Source of the DNA: Bedellia somnulentella
Taxonomy: Eukaryota; Arthropoda; Insecta; Lepidoptera; Bedelliidae
Assembly: GCA_963576735.1 (NCBI GenBank)
Contig: OY755179.1
Span: forward strand, 6,944,001 to 7,008,000
DNA: 64,000 bases
Direction: 5' to 3'
Part shown: piece by piece, positions 1-11,169 of the stretch
Numbering within the stretch: position 1 is the first letter of the stretch
How the letters are laid out: every line of letters starts with the position of its first letter
The notes under the pieces: model-generated
Told to the model about the DNA's origin: nothing
What the model saw: only the letters and a program-made list of their open reading frames with translations
The model's database searches: none
Position numbers and translations under genes: made by a program

Positions 1-81
1 TCCCGAGATGTTTTTATGAATATTAACTGGGACTTCAATGTTAATTACGATTGAAATAAATTGAGCTGAGCGAGTTAGGTA

Positions 82-276
82 AAGAGCTTATTCCATTACA
101 CTTTGTCGTTTCTGAATTCAGACGTCCTTCGAAGTTACTGCCGCAGACGCTTGTTATTCCACTACACAATTTGTCTACTTTTCAGAAGCCTATCGTTCTG
201 AACGTTATTCCACTAGTCTGAATTCAGATTCTGTGGCTCTCAGACGTCTTAATTCAGACCAATGGAATAAGCTCTT
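82..276. mobile_element. Small palindromic MITE with 16-bp perfect terminal inverted repeats
   Basis: The ends are AAGAGCTTATTCCATT (82-97) and its exact reverse complement (261-276). The interior carries several copies of the palindrome CTGAATTCAG, some followed by ACGTC, which looks like subterminal transposase-binding repeats. There is no coding capacity. A target-site duplication is not clear, so the superfamily is not assigned. The perfect arms and the 195-bp size support a non-autonomous DNA transposon. Confidence 0.65.
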
Positions 277-865
277 AAACCTCAGCCTTCTTACTATCTG
301 TGCGGTTGGTCTTAAGCTTTAAGCCGCGCTCTAAATAAGAAACCATTAACTTTTTCCTATTGACTTCAATGGCGAAATAGTTTTTCGGTGATTTTTCCTC
401 AATGTTAGGTTCGATCACGACGTGTGACTTCTTACGACACTAAGCAATGTCTACGTGATCACTGTGCCAAACTTGGTTGAAATCGGTCGAGCCGTTACAG
501 AGAAGTTTGATTACAAAGAAGTGGCCTGCCCGCGGGTAAGAGATTATTGTAAAAAATTTATTCACAAGCTTTTTGAGTGTAGCATGAATAACAAATAGTT
601 GAGGTACTACATCTAGTCGATTCAATTATTATAACTAATTTTTATAATTATTTGCATATATCATTGGATGTATAAAATTAAAAGTCTGATTCAGCTACAT
701 TTTTAATAGTTGTTGTACTCAATGATAAAATAAATTTAGAAGAAGATTTCAGTTACATTAAAAGGACCTACCACCATCTTGCTTGGACAAAAACACGGTT
801 TAAATGGCCGCCCAGCAAGCGCTTTCCTCAATGACGATACAAAATTAAATTCATACAAACTTACA
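277..865. other. AT-rich stretch, nothing recognised
   Basis: I see no gene, RNA or repeat with recognisable ends here. The open frames are short and lack family motifs. Confidence 0.5.
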
Positions 866-1100
866 AATACTCACGGCCAATAACCCCAAAATGGGGTAGC
901 CAGAGCTTAAGAGCTAGAAACTCGTCAGCAACATTTTGAAGTTGATAGGGGATAAAATGGTTGAAATAAAATATCGTTGGTGATAGGTCTCCAATCGCAT
1001 CGCCCAAGAACCACTTAAAAAAGCCTCATACCCTTAGTCGCCTCTTACGACACCCGTGGTTAGAAAGGGGTAGTGACATTCTTAGCCGGCACTACTCAGC
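866..1100 (-). repeat. Family R repeat (about 230 bp), minus orientation
   Basis: This is the first of about a dozen copies of one dispersed repeat, here called family R. Read on the minus strand it runs from a block like GTAGTGCCGGCTAAGAATG through a GTGTCGTAAGAGGCGACTAA block and a GGCGATGCGATTGGAGACC block to CTCTGGCTACCCC and a GTGAGTAT end. Other copies extend that end into an ATGT microsatellite. No ORF is conserved between copies, so this is a SINE-like or non-autonomous LINE-tail repeat. Confidence 0.6.
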
Positions 1101-1911
1101 ATATAATGTCACAAAAATATCTATAATATTTAATCCAAAACTCAAAAAAGTCTTTGACTTTACTACCCTTTTTACATCAAAGCCTAAAGTAACGGTAAAG
1201 TTTTCCTTATTATGCAAAACCGAGATAAGTTACCTCAACAATTCATATCACTATATTTTGGTGAAAAATTCCTCTTATGTTGTCACTTGTAGTGACATCA
1301 TGGAATTCAAAAGACACAGTAGGTATGTTTACGATAACAATTTTCAACAATAACATTTTAAAAATACAATCATGCTGTTAACCACATGCAAAGCAATTAC
1401 AATTCTCCAAAATTAATAATGCGAATGCAGATCTTCGGTAATTCTCGTATTCCGGAAATTGAATCGCCCTAAACAATGCACTTGCATTTTGCATCTTGTT
1501 TGAAAGTAATACGAGTCAACTAGAACCTTCAGCCTTCTCGGAACCCTGCCACAAGGCGGCAGCGATTTCGAGAGCATTTTTTATATAATTTAATCTAGGT
1601 TAGGTTTTTCATATAGGTATTATAAAAAAAATAACCTGTATATATAGTTAAATATATTTTATTCATCTTTGTTATTAAAATGAAAAAAAAAGTTACATTT
1701 AAAACATAAATCAAAGTAATATATAAAGTTAAAATACGAGTCAATATCATGTGTTTTAAAACGAAAAAAAATCGGGCGGGTGGTGGCTGTTGCCGGGCTG
1801 TCAAAAGTACGCCAATCGTCTTTACATATTGTTGGTGACCTTGGAATTATATAGAGCTGTATCATACACCCTTCTTGCGTTTGTTTCAAAGGTCAATTTA
1901 ATTTTAAATTT
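1101..1911. other. AT-rich stretch, nothing recognised
   Basis: No exon-like motif or recognisable repeat end was found. The short open frames are low-complexity and not credible as genes. Confidence 0.45.
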
Positions 1912-2076
1912 ATTTATCATTTAAATCTTTTTGTTCATGAAAACCTCATGTAGGGATTATTACTAATAAATAAAGAATAAATAAAGGACAGAAAAATTTC
2001 GAGAGTTTACCCGAGGTCGCGGGTTCGATCCCCGCCTGTGTCGAAATTTTTCTGTCCTTTATTTATTCTTTATTTA
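1912..2076. mobile_element. Palindromic tRNA-derived SINE (family P), copy 1
   Basis: A perfect 36-bp inverted repeat (1967-2002 and 2041-2076, each starting or ending in TCGAAATTTTTCTGTCC) encloses the 3' half of a tRNA-like head, including the T-arm GCGGGTTCGATCCCCGC. To the left is the inverted family tail (1921-1970, containing CATGAAAACCTCATG). The 5' half of the tRNA head is missing. The remaining part starts in the anticodon loop at TTTACCCGAGG. This is a fold-back rearrangement of the SINE seen intact at 4448 and 54660. Confidence 0.7.
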
Positions 2077-2183
2077 TTTATTTATCATATTCAAATTTTA
2101 CAATAACGTTTATTTTATAAAATAGTAAGTCTACTAAAATTTTTCACGTTTTTTAAGGTTTACATATTTACGCTGAATACATA

Positions 2184-2281
2184 TCCTTACTAATATTATA
2201 AAACGGAAAGTGAGTTTGTTTCGCTATCACGCCGGAACTACTAAACCGATTGGTTTGAAATTTTGCAAACCAAAATGTTAA
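2184..2281 (+). mobile_element. Helitron 5'-end fragment
   Basis: The sequence starts TCCTTACTAATATTATAAA after a host A at 2183, the usual 5' terminus of lepidopteran non-autonomous Helitrons. The typical text GTTTGTTTCGCTATCACG and an ACTACTAAACCGATT block follow. No CTAG 3' end was located nearby, so this copy is probably truncated. Confidence 0.55.
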
Positions 2282-2861
2282 TCTAATGACTATTTATTAA
2301 TCAATCAATTATTGAATCAAATTCCATTAGTGATAAATTACAACATGCACTTAACCACTCTATATACATATCGTCTCCTGGCGCTCGGGGAACACGATCG
2401 TTGTCGAATAGTTGCGAAGATATACATACATACATACATATTCTCACGCCGTTAGTTAGTTACGAAGATATCTATGCGCATTATTAATTTTGGAGAACTG
2501 TATCAGCCTATATCTATAGTAGTCTTGCCTTAAGTTCTGTAAAATAACGTCATTCTTTTTGTATAAGCTACGAGTAACATCAACATACAAACAACGACCT
2601 CCCGCAACTAAATATCATATTTACATACAGCAGAGTGACATTTAACTATTTGATAAATGATAAATAAACTTTTATTGTTTCGATTCACAACTAGCTAATC
2701 TACTAGAATTTTTAAATATTATTATATACATCATTTTATATGTTACTTTAAAAGCACATAGTTGTAAATTACCACAGCACGATAAAATATACATTAGGTT
2801 AAGGTAAGAGTTCATTTATACGTCAGAAACGATTTAAGTAACTCAACACTTTCTCGTTTGA
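2282..2861. other. AT-rich stretch with a short CATA microsatellite
   Basis: A (CATA)n run lies near 2425-2440. Nothing else is recognised. Confidence 0.4.
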
Positions 2862-3745
2862 CGACAGCCGTGGCCGAGTGAATAGGTTATAGGTTGTAGG
2901 ACTAGCTTCTTAGTCCGGAGGTAGCGGGTTCGGTCCCCGCTAAGAGTGGCTTATTCCGATTATCCACCCTAAAAAATCCTCCCTAAGTCGGATATTCGGA
3001 AACGCATGTCCGATTATCCACCCTGAACGGGGTGGATAATCGGAATTCATAATAAAATGTTTCTTCCGATTTTCTACCCTGCCTACGTACAGTCCTTTAC
3101 AGGAACATGTAAATTATTATTTATTGTGTGTCAGTGGTGAAAAGACCCTAAGTTTTAATTTTGTTATTTTTTGTTACGAGTTTCTTTCTTGTTATGGTTT
3201 CATTTGTCACAACAGTCAATTTAAATGGTTTTCACCCAAATCTACAGGTGCTTACCTGTAATTTTTTTATTTTTTTTTAAGATCACTTAAGTTTTTCGTT
3301 TAACAATAAATATTAAATTAAAACTTTCCACCAGGATAATTTTATTCAGACTGTAAGTAGGAAAGTAGGTATGTATATCTCTGTTGAAGTTTCTTGGACC
3401 AGGTTGTGAGTATGTTTCTGTGAATGACTGTACTTGGGGTAAAAAATCGGAAGAAACATTTTATTATGAATTCCGATTATCCACCCCGTTCAGGGTGGAT
3501 AATCGGACATGCGTTTCCGAATATCCGACTTAGGGAGGATTTTTTAGGGTGGATAATCGGAATAAGCCCTAAGAGTAACATCTATGTGATTAGCATAGAT
3601 GCTTGTTTTTTAGTCTTTGGTGTTTTATATTAAATATATCGTTGAGTTAGTATATCCCATAATACAAGTCTTACTTAATTTCGGGCTAACTTGATCTATG
3701 TGTAATATGTCAGTATATATTATGTTTTCGCTTTCAGCACTGCTT
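2862..3745 (+). mobile_element. tRNA-headed SINE (family S2), split by a fold-back insertion
   Basis: The head at 2862-2947 has a Pol III A-box-like GTGGCCGAGTG and a B-box GGGTTCGGTCCC. The tail resumes at 3577 and runs to about 3745 with AGCATAGATGC, TATATCGTTGAGTTAGTA and AACTTGATC blocks. The same head and tail are contiguous in the copy at 56856-57095. That comparison shows that 2948-3568 is a later insertion and that exactly one copy of the 8-bp CTAAGAGT is the ancestral sequence. Confidence 0.7.
2948..3568. mobile_element. 621-bp fold-back DNA element with 126-bp perfect TIRs and 8-bp target duplication
   Basis: The element is bounded by direct repeats CTAAGAGT (2940-2947 and 3569-3576). 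Its ends, starting GGCTTATTCCGATTATCC, are inverted copies identical over about 126 bp (2948-3073 versus 3443-3568). Each arm contains its own hairpin of CCGATTATCCACCC facing GGGTGGATAATCGG, so the element is a palindrome made of palindromes. There is no transposase ORF. An 8-bp duplication fits hAT- or P-type transposition, but the long arms are unusual for small hAT derivatives, so the superfamily is left open. Confidence 0.85.
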
Positions 3746-4447
3746 TTTCAGCGTTGAGCAGTAACTCGCATGAAATCTTTATGAGCCATATGAATCATGA
3801 GTATATTCTTATTTAAGACTTCCTATACCTATATAATTTAGCAATGTCTTTTGTGTGCAATGATACGTTAGCGTAGGCGTGGTAAATGATATGTAGCCTG
3901 AATCGTTCTGCTCTTATCTTTTCGACAACATTGAGTAAACAAATGCTCTTATTTGTTACCCTCATACAAACAATTTCATGCGCTAATAAATAATTCCTTA
4001 TATGAATAAGCAGAGACTTAATACAATTCTGCCAAACTTTTTTGGCTCCCCTTACATTAATCAAACTTCTTGAACATACTCTTTAAAGCCCCTTGTATCG
4101 GAGTGGCACCATTTTTACTATGTAGGCTTCAACTACCTCGATTGGCCCTTCCTCACTCACAGTCACTCGTCTTCGAATGCGCTTTGTGTTTGCAAGCAAA
4201 CTTTACTTTAGTTTTTCCTTTTTCTTACAACGTTATATTTCTAATGACGAAAGAAACAATACATATTTCCACACCAAACAAATACAATGCAATGCCATTC
4301 AAACCTACTATGACAACAATTTGGTTCTATCCCTAGTGAACTGTAACTTATTCTACTTTATTTCCATGCAGATTTTTTTTAGGGCAGTGAAATAATAGTA
4401 ACATTCATTTAACAAATTTAATCTGTAAAGATAGACAAGTAGCTTTC
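3746..4447. other. AT-rich stretch, nothing recognised
   Basis: No repeat boundary or exon was identified. Short open frames on both strands lack known motifs. Confidence 0.4.
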
Positions 4448-4680
4448 CGAGTTTGTAAAAAATCGGAGGTAGGCAGCGCTAACGCCACTAAGGTGTTAAG
4501 AAAACAAAGGAAAGAAGAATTTCGCATCAGTAGTCACTTCACACCATAGCTCAATTGGCGGAGCGACCGGTGCTTTGACTGGGAGTCGAAAAAAATTACT
4601 TTCCTTAATTAAGAAGTAATAGTCCCCACATGAGGTTTTCTACCACTCTTACTGCTGCTGCCATCTTTTCGGAGAAATAC
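4448..4680 (+). mobile_element. tRNA-derived SINE (family P), copy 2, full-length but diverged
   Basis: The 5' block AATCGGAGGTAGG is followed by a body with AAGGAAAGAAGAATTTCGC, a tRNA-like head (CATAGCTCAATTGGCGGAGC is the A-box region) and a tail with AGTAATAGTCCCCACATGAGG. The order matches the copy at 54655-54905. The T-arm is lost, which suggests an old copy. Confidence 0.55.
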
Positions 4681-5151
4681 AGCGTAAACGTTTGAATGTT
4701 TGATTTATCGGGAAGTTTAGCACCAGTGGTTGTTTGAATTTGTTTTAAACGATAAATAATCTAATGATTCGATAAATCATCAACGCACTGTTAACCCTCA
4801 CTAGGTTGGCGTGGTGGACAATCGCCAAATCACCCTATTCAGGGTAGGGTTAAGCCCCCTGAAGAGGACATGTCAAGTAAAGTTAAGTTTATTAAGTAAT
4901 TAAGCCTAATACAAAAGCAGCTAACATACAATATATGAAAAATACATTTCATAATTTATTTATTTATTTATTTACACAAGGAAAACAAACAGCTGTGATA
5001 CTTAAAATTAGGATACACTTTTAACAAATACACAATTAAAAACAAAATAATTGAGCATATGCTTGGCTTGAGACATTATGCAATATACATTGATATTAAT
5101 TTTGATATACATTGATTTCGATTGATAATAGACGTAAGTAAGTCTGTGCTA
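4681..5151. other. AT-rich stretch with a TTTA microsatellite
   Basis: A (TTTA)n run lies near 4955-4975, followed by text that resembles LINE 3' tails seen near 36890. Nothing else is recognisable. Confidence 0.35.
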
Positions 5152-6687
5152 TTCGCTGGGTGCGCGACGGCAGCGCCAACTAGCGTTCACAATTATGGCG
5201 GACATTGAAATGTCAAATGGGCGGCTGTAAACAAACAAATAATTTCAAGAAAGTATCGTAATTTATATATATTCTATTTGATCATGTAAATCTATATCGT
5301 CGATAATAACGCTGATGTTTTGTATTACCCGTTTAGAGTGACAATAAATAAATTACAGCTAGTATACACGGACTTTCTCATCGCTGACTTCACGAGAAGT
5401 AAGTACAGAAATAAATCAATGTAATCGAATAATACATTTAATAAATATTGCAGATGATAATTTATGACTGTATTGTTGTAAGTAATGAACTCTTTTTATA
5501 TATTTTCAGTTAAATATGGCCAAATTAATTATAAAAAACTGGATTCCAAGCAATAACACACGACATCACTTTCCAACTACAAACGACAATAAAAGGAAGA
5601 AAATTAGTATTAGCTCAACATGTGCAAGATGTGAAAGAAATCAAATCTGAAAATAATAATAAACAGATTCTACCAAAGCGTTCTTTTACTGGTAAAAACA
5701 TAATAAATCTATAAAAATTATGAAGTTAGGTGAACACTGTTGTTGATTATCTGTTAAAGTATATTGTTCTGTTCTATTATTGTGTTCTTAAATAAAAGTA
5801 AATTGTGTTATATATTTTGTTTTATTGAGTTCTGCAAATTTAATAATACACAACAAATATGCAAAATATGATCTGTATAGCAAACAAGTTTTAATAAAGT
5901 CTCAGCCGTTGCATTATCGACATGAATCCTAACCCAAGCGATACCGATGTAAGTAGCATCTGTCTCATCTCTTGAAAATTCCCTTTTATCACTTCGAAAA
6001 GGTGGCATAACAATTCCTATTTCTTTTCCACTTTCATTTAAATTTTCTTTATTTGTGGAAGTCCTTTGTCAGCCAAAACAATGTCTCCATTTTCTAAATA
6101 CCTAATCAACTAATCCTGATTCAACTGTTGTTTGAGCATAGCTTTTCCTTCCACCGGCCACGTTTGATATAAAGGAAATGAAGCCTCCGGGTGTAATACC
6201 TATGAGCACCTTTGCAGTAAATCCTTTCTTGTAGCACCACACACGATAATCAACTGTAGATGGTATTTCTACTTAAAACTCTGTACCATCAATAATGGCT
6301 CTAGTGTTACTGTAATTTGGATGAAAGCAAGGCGGCATTTGCAAGCAAGGTCGCTTGATGAGAGAAAGTCTTTACAATAGTATTACATCCTTGGTTGGTT
6401 TTTTTTAGCTAAACTTGATAATCTTCAAATTGCTTGATATTTCAATTTACACTTCAGAATCACATATATCTTTGCCACTATGTGCATAAATATATCAGAA
6501 TAATGTTTTGTCTTCATTTCTGATACGCGAAAATATATTAACTTGGCATTATTTGTAAATTTTAGTACTATGAATATTTTCCATCATTTCAATTACACTT
6601 GATTAGCCGCCGAATGTTCCTTTTTTTGCCACCGTGCGCGCTGTGATCGATTCAAGTTCCCCCACCCCCTACTTTGCACCCAGCGAA
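5152..6687 (-). mobile_element. ISL2EU/PIF-Harbinger-like DNA transposon, decayed
   Basis: The termini are TTCGCTGGGTGC (5152) and its reverse complement (6676-6687), flanked by TA on both sides. The inverted match extends to 15 bp if CTA/TAG is counted. The interior, read on the minus strand, encodes a broken DDE_Tnp_4-type transposase. At 1536 bp it is short for an autonomous member of the group. Confidence 0.7.
5809..6420 (-). pseudogene. DDE_Tnp_4-like transposase remnant
   Basis: Read on the minus strand, the segments in order are a block like TRAIIDGTEF, then YRVWCYKKGFTAKVLIGITP, GGFISFISNVAGGRKSYAQT, NGDIVLADKG, and MPPFRSDKREFSRDE followed by an RIHVDNATAE block. These are the conserved landmarks of DDE_Tnp_4 endonucleases of ISL2EU/Harbinger elements, in which IIDGTEF and DIVLADKG carry two of the catalytic acids. 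Stops and frame changes interrupt it, for example in the GTEF region, so no intact enzyme can be made. No partner DNA-binding protein was recognised in the element. Confidence 0.7.
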
Positions 6688-6984
6688 TAGGCTTCAAACA
6701 CTGCTTTAAATCAGTAATATATGGGCTATGAGGAATAATCGCGTTAAATCTATAATGTCAATGTATGAACTGATACTTAAAGTTTATAAACAAGAGTGAC
6801 AAGGTCTTGACTATGTTATGATTTTAATATTAAAATATTACGATAGCATGATTAATTAGTCTTTCGAGAACAAGAAGTGAATGATGATCGGAAAACCACA
6901 AGGAAAACCTTTTACCCAACATTGCAAGAGCTTTCGTCACTTATATTATTTCGACAATATTATTATTATTATTTTTGTCATGTA

Positions 6985-7215
6985 GTACCGGCTTAGAATG
7001 TCACTACCCCTTTCTAACAACGGGTGTCGTAAGAGGCGAGTAAGGGTATGGGGCTTTATTAAGTGGTTTATAGCCAAACTGTTGGGCGATACTGTTGGGC
7101 GGTGATTTATACCTGTCCCTTATCAACTTCCAAATGTGGCTGAGGAGTTTCATGCTCTGAAGCTCTGGCCACCCCTTTCTTGGATTTATGGCCATGAGCA
7201 TTAGTATGTATGTTC
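6985..7215 (+). repeat. Family R repeat
   Basis: This copy is nearly complete: CGGCTTAGAATGTCACTACC, GGGTGTCGTAAGAGGCGAG, CTCTGGCCACCCC, GGATTTATGGCC, then a short TATGTATGT end. Confidence 0.65.
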
Positions 7216-7660
7216 TTTTTATTATTAAAAAAAAATTCCTTTTTAAAAGTATACTTTAGAACACAAATAATCAAAAATGTTTAAGTGATTATTGAGACTT
7301 TCACTTATTAGTTATGGACCATAATTATCGGGAAGAAAATCTGCAAAAACCAGTATTATCTACAAGTCGCATAAATAAGGTAACCAAATAATTGTATTGT
7401 ATGACCAATTCATTGATGTGTTAATAATTTATGGTCCACCCGCAACCCATATAGTATCACGTTTTGGTCCATGTTTCAGTTGAGTGTCGGTTGCCTACCT
7501 GACTCAACCAATGGATAGTATATAAGTATCTATTTAAAATAACTCAGTAGTGACCTCTACTGCCCTAAGCTGTGATAATTCAAAGTAAAGAAATGGATGG
7601 GCAGGACTGTTACAGAATCAAAAACAAGATTGCATACTTCATACAAGATTTTAATAGATT
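7216..7660. other. AT-rich stretch, nothing recognised
   Basis: No gene or repeat end was identified. Confidence 0.35.
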
Positions 7661-7835
7661 CATGGTAGGCCTATCACTGTTTTGTACAAGTATATTGTCA
7701 ATAATTAGCCATGTGGCTTTCCCCACGATGTTTTCGCTCGCGTTTATTATCATCATCATTATCATGTTCACCATTAACAATAATGATAAATTATCTATGC
7801 TCATCGGTGTAGGTTCAACTCAGCATTCTTACCAC
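7661..7835 (-). repeat. Diverged fragment of tRNA-SINE family S3
   Basis: GTTTTGTACAAGTATATTGTC, GCCATGTGGCTTTCCCCACG and ATGATAAATTATC match the middle of the SINE seen complete at 29678 and 32475. Neither the head nor the tail is preserved. Confidence 0.5.
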
Positions 7836-8702
7836 GCCTCTCTGCTTTAGAGGTGGTGGTGCTCTCAACTGACTTATTTCAATTGTTCAGTATTAAGTAT
7901 ATACAGTTACATACATAGAAACAGCTTCTATTTTCTAGCAACGAAGGTAGCTGACATCCATGAAGTGTTTGTCTTACAAAAAAGACTATTCAATCTTTTT
8001 AAATTTAAGAAATCAAGGTTGGTTGCGTTACTCGCTCCCGTCAATACATATTTAATGATGAGATAATTTCAAAAACAATATAGTCATTTACGATGTATAG
8101 TAACGTTAGTTAAAGGCACAACGTTGGTACCAGAAGCATGCATGCAACTTCATGTAGCTAAATATTGACTTTACTACTTTATAAAGCTTACTTCTACTAC
8201 TTAAATGCAAATTTTTCATTAGTTTATGTAATTTCATTATCAATATTTTAAACATTTTTTTATGCAAATTTAATACATTTAGTTGTTTTGGCATTTGTAC
8301 AAGATTAATTGAAGTAAACCATGTTTTTACATTATTAAAAGTTTTTGAAGTAAATGTGATAATCATTGCATCTATTGAATAGATTTTATTCTATGAAAAT
8401 CTTCTTTTGCCTGAATGTCATAGGCTAGGTTTAGGGCCGCATGATTAAAAAGTTTTATAGCAATGGAATGCCACAAACGCTCGTTTGTACAAACTCACCT
8501 TTCATCTTTACCAAAATGTATAATAATTAAACACAGGAAAAAGTTATATTTTTTTTTAATAAAAACAATTAATTTGGTATGTAGTCCATAAAAAATTTAG
8601 ATAGTTTTGTTGAAATTCGTCATTTATGTGTAGGAAAATGCTTGAATTTAGTTAATATTATAATTTAATTTTTTTACTCACCTGATGGTAGTTATTTTAT
8701 CT
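7836..8702. other. AT-rich stretch, nothing recognised
   Basis: I see no coding exon or repeat boundary. Confidence 0.35.
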
Positions 8703-10081
8703 TGTGTTACTTCTTCCTCCTTCTATATTATGTATTTTTCTTTCTTTGTGCTTCGGCGTTAGTTTTTACTTTTATTTTCATTTTCTGGATTTCTTTGTTT
8801 TGTAATTGGAATGACAATAATGGAGCTGACAGTTGTCATCTTGTATTCTCTTTTGTACACCTGTATTGTGTTTGTGTATGGAGGTTGTATACATAATATG
8901 TTTTATTTACTTTACATTCGTACATACCTTAATTTGCATTCGCATTTTTGTTATAAAATGATAGCGCAGGGATTAATTTAATTATTTATATTGTAATGTG
9001 TATTTTGTGTTGTGTATATGAGAAGTTTTTCCCTTTGGTATACCTCTTGGAGGACCCGAGTGGTTCTGGAGGTAAATGGCATGTCGAAGACATGGGGCTT
9101 TAAGATTTTTCTCGAAAATAACCATTTTGACAATCTTGTTTATTGTCAGATAATTATTTTTTTATATTTACTTACAGCCATTAGTTTTCTGCAAGAAGGT
9201 TGCTGGTGTTAGGCCTAGTCTTACAATTTATTTACTAAATTTTGAAATTATTACAATAGGGAAATATTGTTTAATTGTTAAAACATTGTTGTATTGATTC
9301 TAATTTACTGTCTTTCCTAATTTATTTTCTATTATATATTCCTAATTCATTGAAAATCTCTCACTGTTACATGGACTACTTTCTCTGTTACTTCTTTTTA
9401 GGAAAGCTTTTAATCTCCTGGGGCGATGGGGGCATCATCATTATTATGGAAGAAATTGAAAAGAACGTCAGAAACAATATTCTGGACTGACTTTATATAT
9501 CATCAATTTATACCCGTCTGGAATCGCAGCTCCTTACTCTTGAGTTGCCCTGCTTGATGCAAGCTTCCCGGAGTCGCAGCTCCTTATTCTTGAGCTGCCC
9601 TGGTTGACGCAAGCTTCCCGAAGTCGCAGCCCCTTACTCTTGAGCTGCCCTGGTTGACGCAAGCTTCCCGAAGTCGCAGCCCCTTACTCTTGAGCTGCCC
9701 TGGTTGACGCAAGCTTCCCGGAGTCACAGCCCCTTACTCTTGAGCTGCCCTGGTTGACGCAGTCAGAAAGTTGGAGTCGCAACCCTTACCGTCGAGCTAC
9801 CCTTGCTGACGTAGGCGCCCGGAGGCGCTTGATCCAGTTTCGAAATCGCCACCCATCGCAGCAGGAGCTGAGACTAAAGCTGAGTGTTTTATATTATATT
9901 ATATTAACAGGTTAGGTGTTGTTGATAGGTTTTTTTTGTTACGATTGTTTTAGGATATTTTTTATTTATAATAAACGTTGTTGTGATATATATATCTTCT
10001 ATTATTCATTATCCTTTTTCTTTCTTTCTTCTTTTAGTTACTTCTGGCTTTTGTGAGAAGAGAGTGAGAAGTAACGTTACA
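8703..10081. mobile_element. Possible solo LTR enclosing a minisatellite
   Basis: The ends TGTGTTACTTCTTC and GAAGTAACGTTACA are near-inverse and have the TG...CA form of LTRs. AATAAA near 9970 sits about 110 bp before the right end, as in an R-U5 region. I could not find a target-site duplication or any flanking gag-pol, so this is only a candidate (BEL/Pao-like LTRs of this length exist). Confidence 0.25.
9511..9812. repeat. 50-bp-period minisatellite, five units plus a degenerate sixth
   Basis: Units begin at 9511, 9561, 9611, 9661 and 9711, and each is exactly 50 bp. The core is AAGCTTCCCGGAGTCGCAGC, then CCTTACTCTTGAGCTGCCC and TGGTTGACGC. A degenerate copy follows at 9761-9812. The period is not a multiple of three and stops appear, so it is not a protein repeat. 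It is much more GC-rich than the flanks. Confidence 0.9.
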
Positions 10082-10183
10082 ATATAAGATAAGGATGATT
10101 TATTATTTAAATTCATATGTTTTCATCGTTATCGTTAATAGCCGAAACTCTTTTGCGAAATCCTTCTTTTGGGTTAAATGGTC

Positions 10184-10413
10184 AATGAGAGGTTTTCCTT
10201 TTTTCTTCTTTCCTGTTCTCAGGATAGATGGCGCCAGACTTGCTATGTTACTGGTAGGAACGGAACGTCACACCGTTTTTCCCGTTTTTCACACTTGGAT
10301 GTAATGATATCGTAAAACGGAACGTACATAAAACGGTCTGCAAATCAACGCCATCTACAGAGCTCTAGGAAACTATGTTGTTGTTTTATTTCTCAAAAAG
10401 AAAACCTCTCATT
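10184..10413. mobile_element. Candidate fold-back MITE
   Basis: Inverted 14-bp ends AATGAGAGGTTTTC (10184-10197) and GAAAACCTCTCATT (10400-10413) enclose a nested inverted pair GATGGCG/CGCCATC and several AAAACGG blocks. No target duplication is obvious. Confidence 0.4.
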
Positions 10414-11169
10414 TAAAGCAAATTTTAATTTTATAAATTGATTATTTGCAGAATTTGAGAAATCTTGGGGCTAAAAAGGCCACCAACTGAGATTTTGGGG
10501 AATTTTATAAGATATTCCGAAAAGTATGACTTACTGAACCATAATTTCATCAACGATATGAAAGTTACTACTTCCAAACTATCGTTTCTACAATGGTGGC
10601 ATTTTGTTACAACACCTGAGATAATTTGGAAATTTAATCCCCCACAAAAAAAATATTATTTATTAGTGACAAGTCGGATTGGCATTCCGTGGGAGCAATC
10701 CAGTTTTCTCATTTGGTCTTATAAAGGGCTCTTGGACCATTCATTAACAAATTGATCTTTGGACCCGTTTTCTTGCCAGCTGGGCTTCGTGTTCGTGTAA
10801 ACTGGTACCTCTACACCAACTGAAAAGTGGAAGTTCGAGACCGTAGCTGGTGGACTATTTTGTATTTTGTGTATTTAATCATAAACAAACAGGTGTTATC
10901 CTTCCTAGGTTTATTTACTAAATAAGGGAATAAAATTTACGATACGATACGCTATAATATAATACTTACACTCGTTTATAGCACACTGAATAAGTAACTC
11001 AATGTATTTTTGTACATTACCTCTTTTGTGACGGACAGTTGATAGAAACCCTGGCTCTCTCGTCGATGTGTGGCTGTTGGGAGTGAGAGATAGGATTTAA
11101 ATACGACATGGCTGAAAAAAGACTATTTTATGTAGAGCAAATATTGGAGCATTACCGTTTATGTTATTA
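10414..11169. other. Stretch with one unrecognised open frame
   Basis: An open frame of 96 codons at 10465-10755 (+) has no recognisable domain, and its codon content looks like ordinary AT-rich DNA. Nothing else is seen. Confidence 0.35.

Noticed and set aside
2948..3568. A gene at 3424-3633 in the fold-back element
   Set aside because: The frame is the translation of the inverted arm and is mirrored on the other side.
8702..8896. Small membrane protein gene
   Set aside because: The hydrophobic peptide comes from T-rich DNA; there is no homolog-like motif or splice context.
9511..9812. CRISPR array
   Set aside because: Units are 50 bp head-to-tail with no variable spacers, and the DNA is from an insect.
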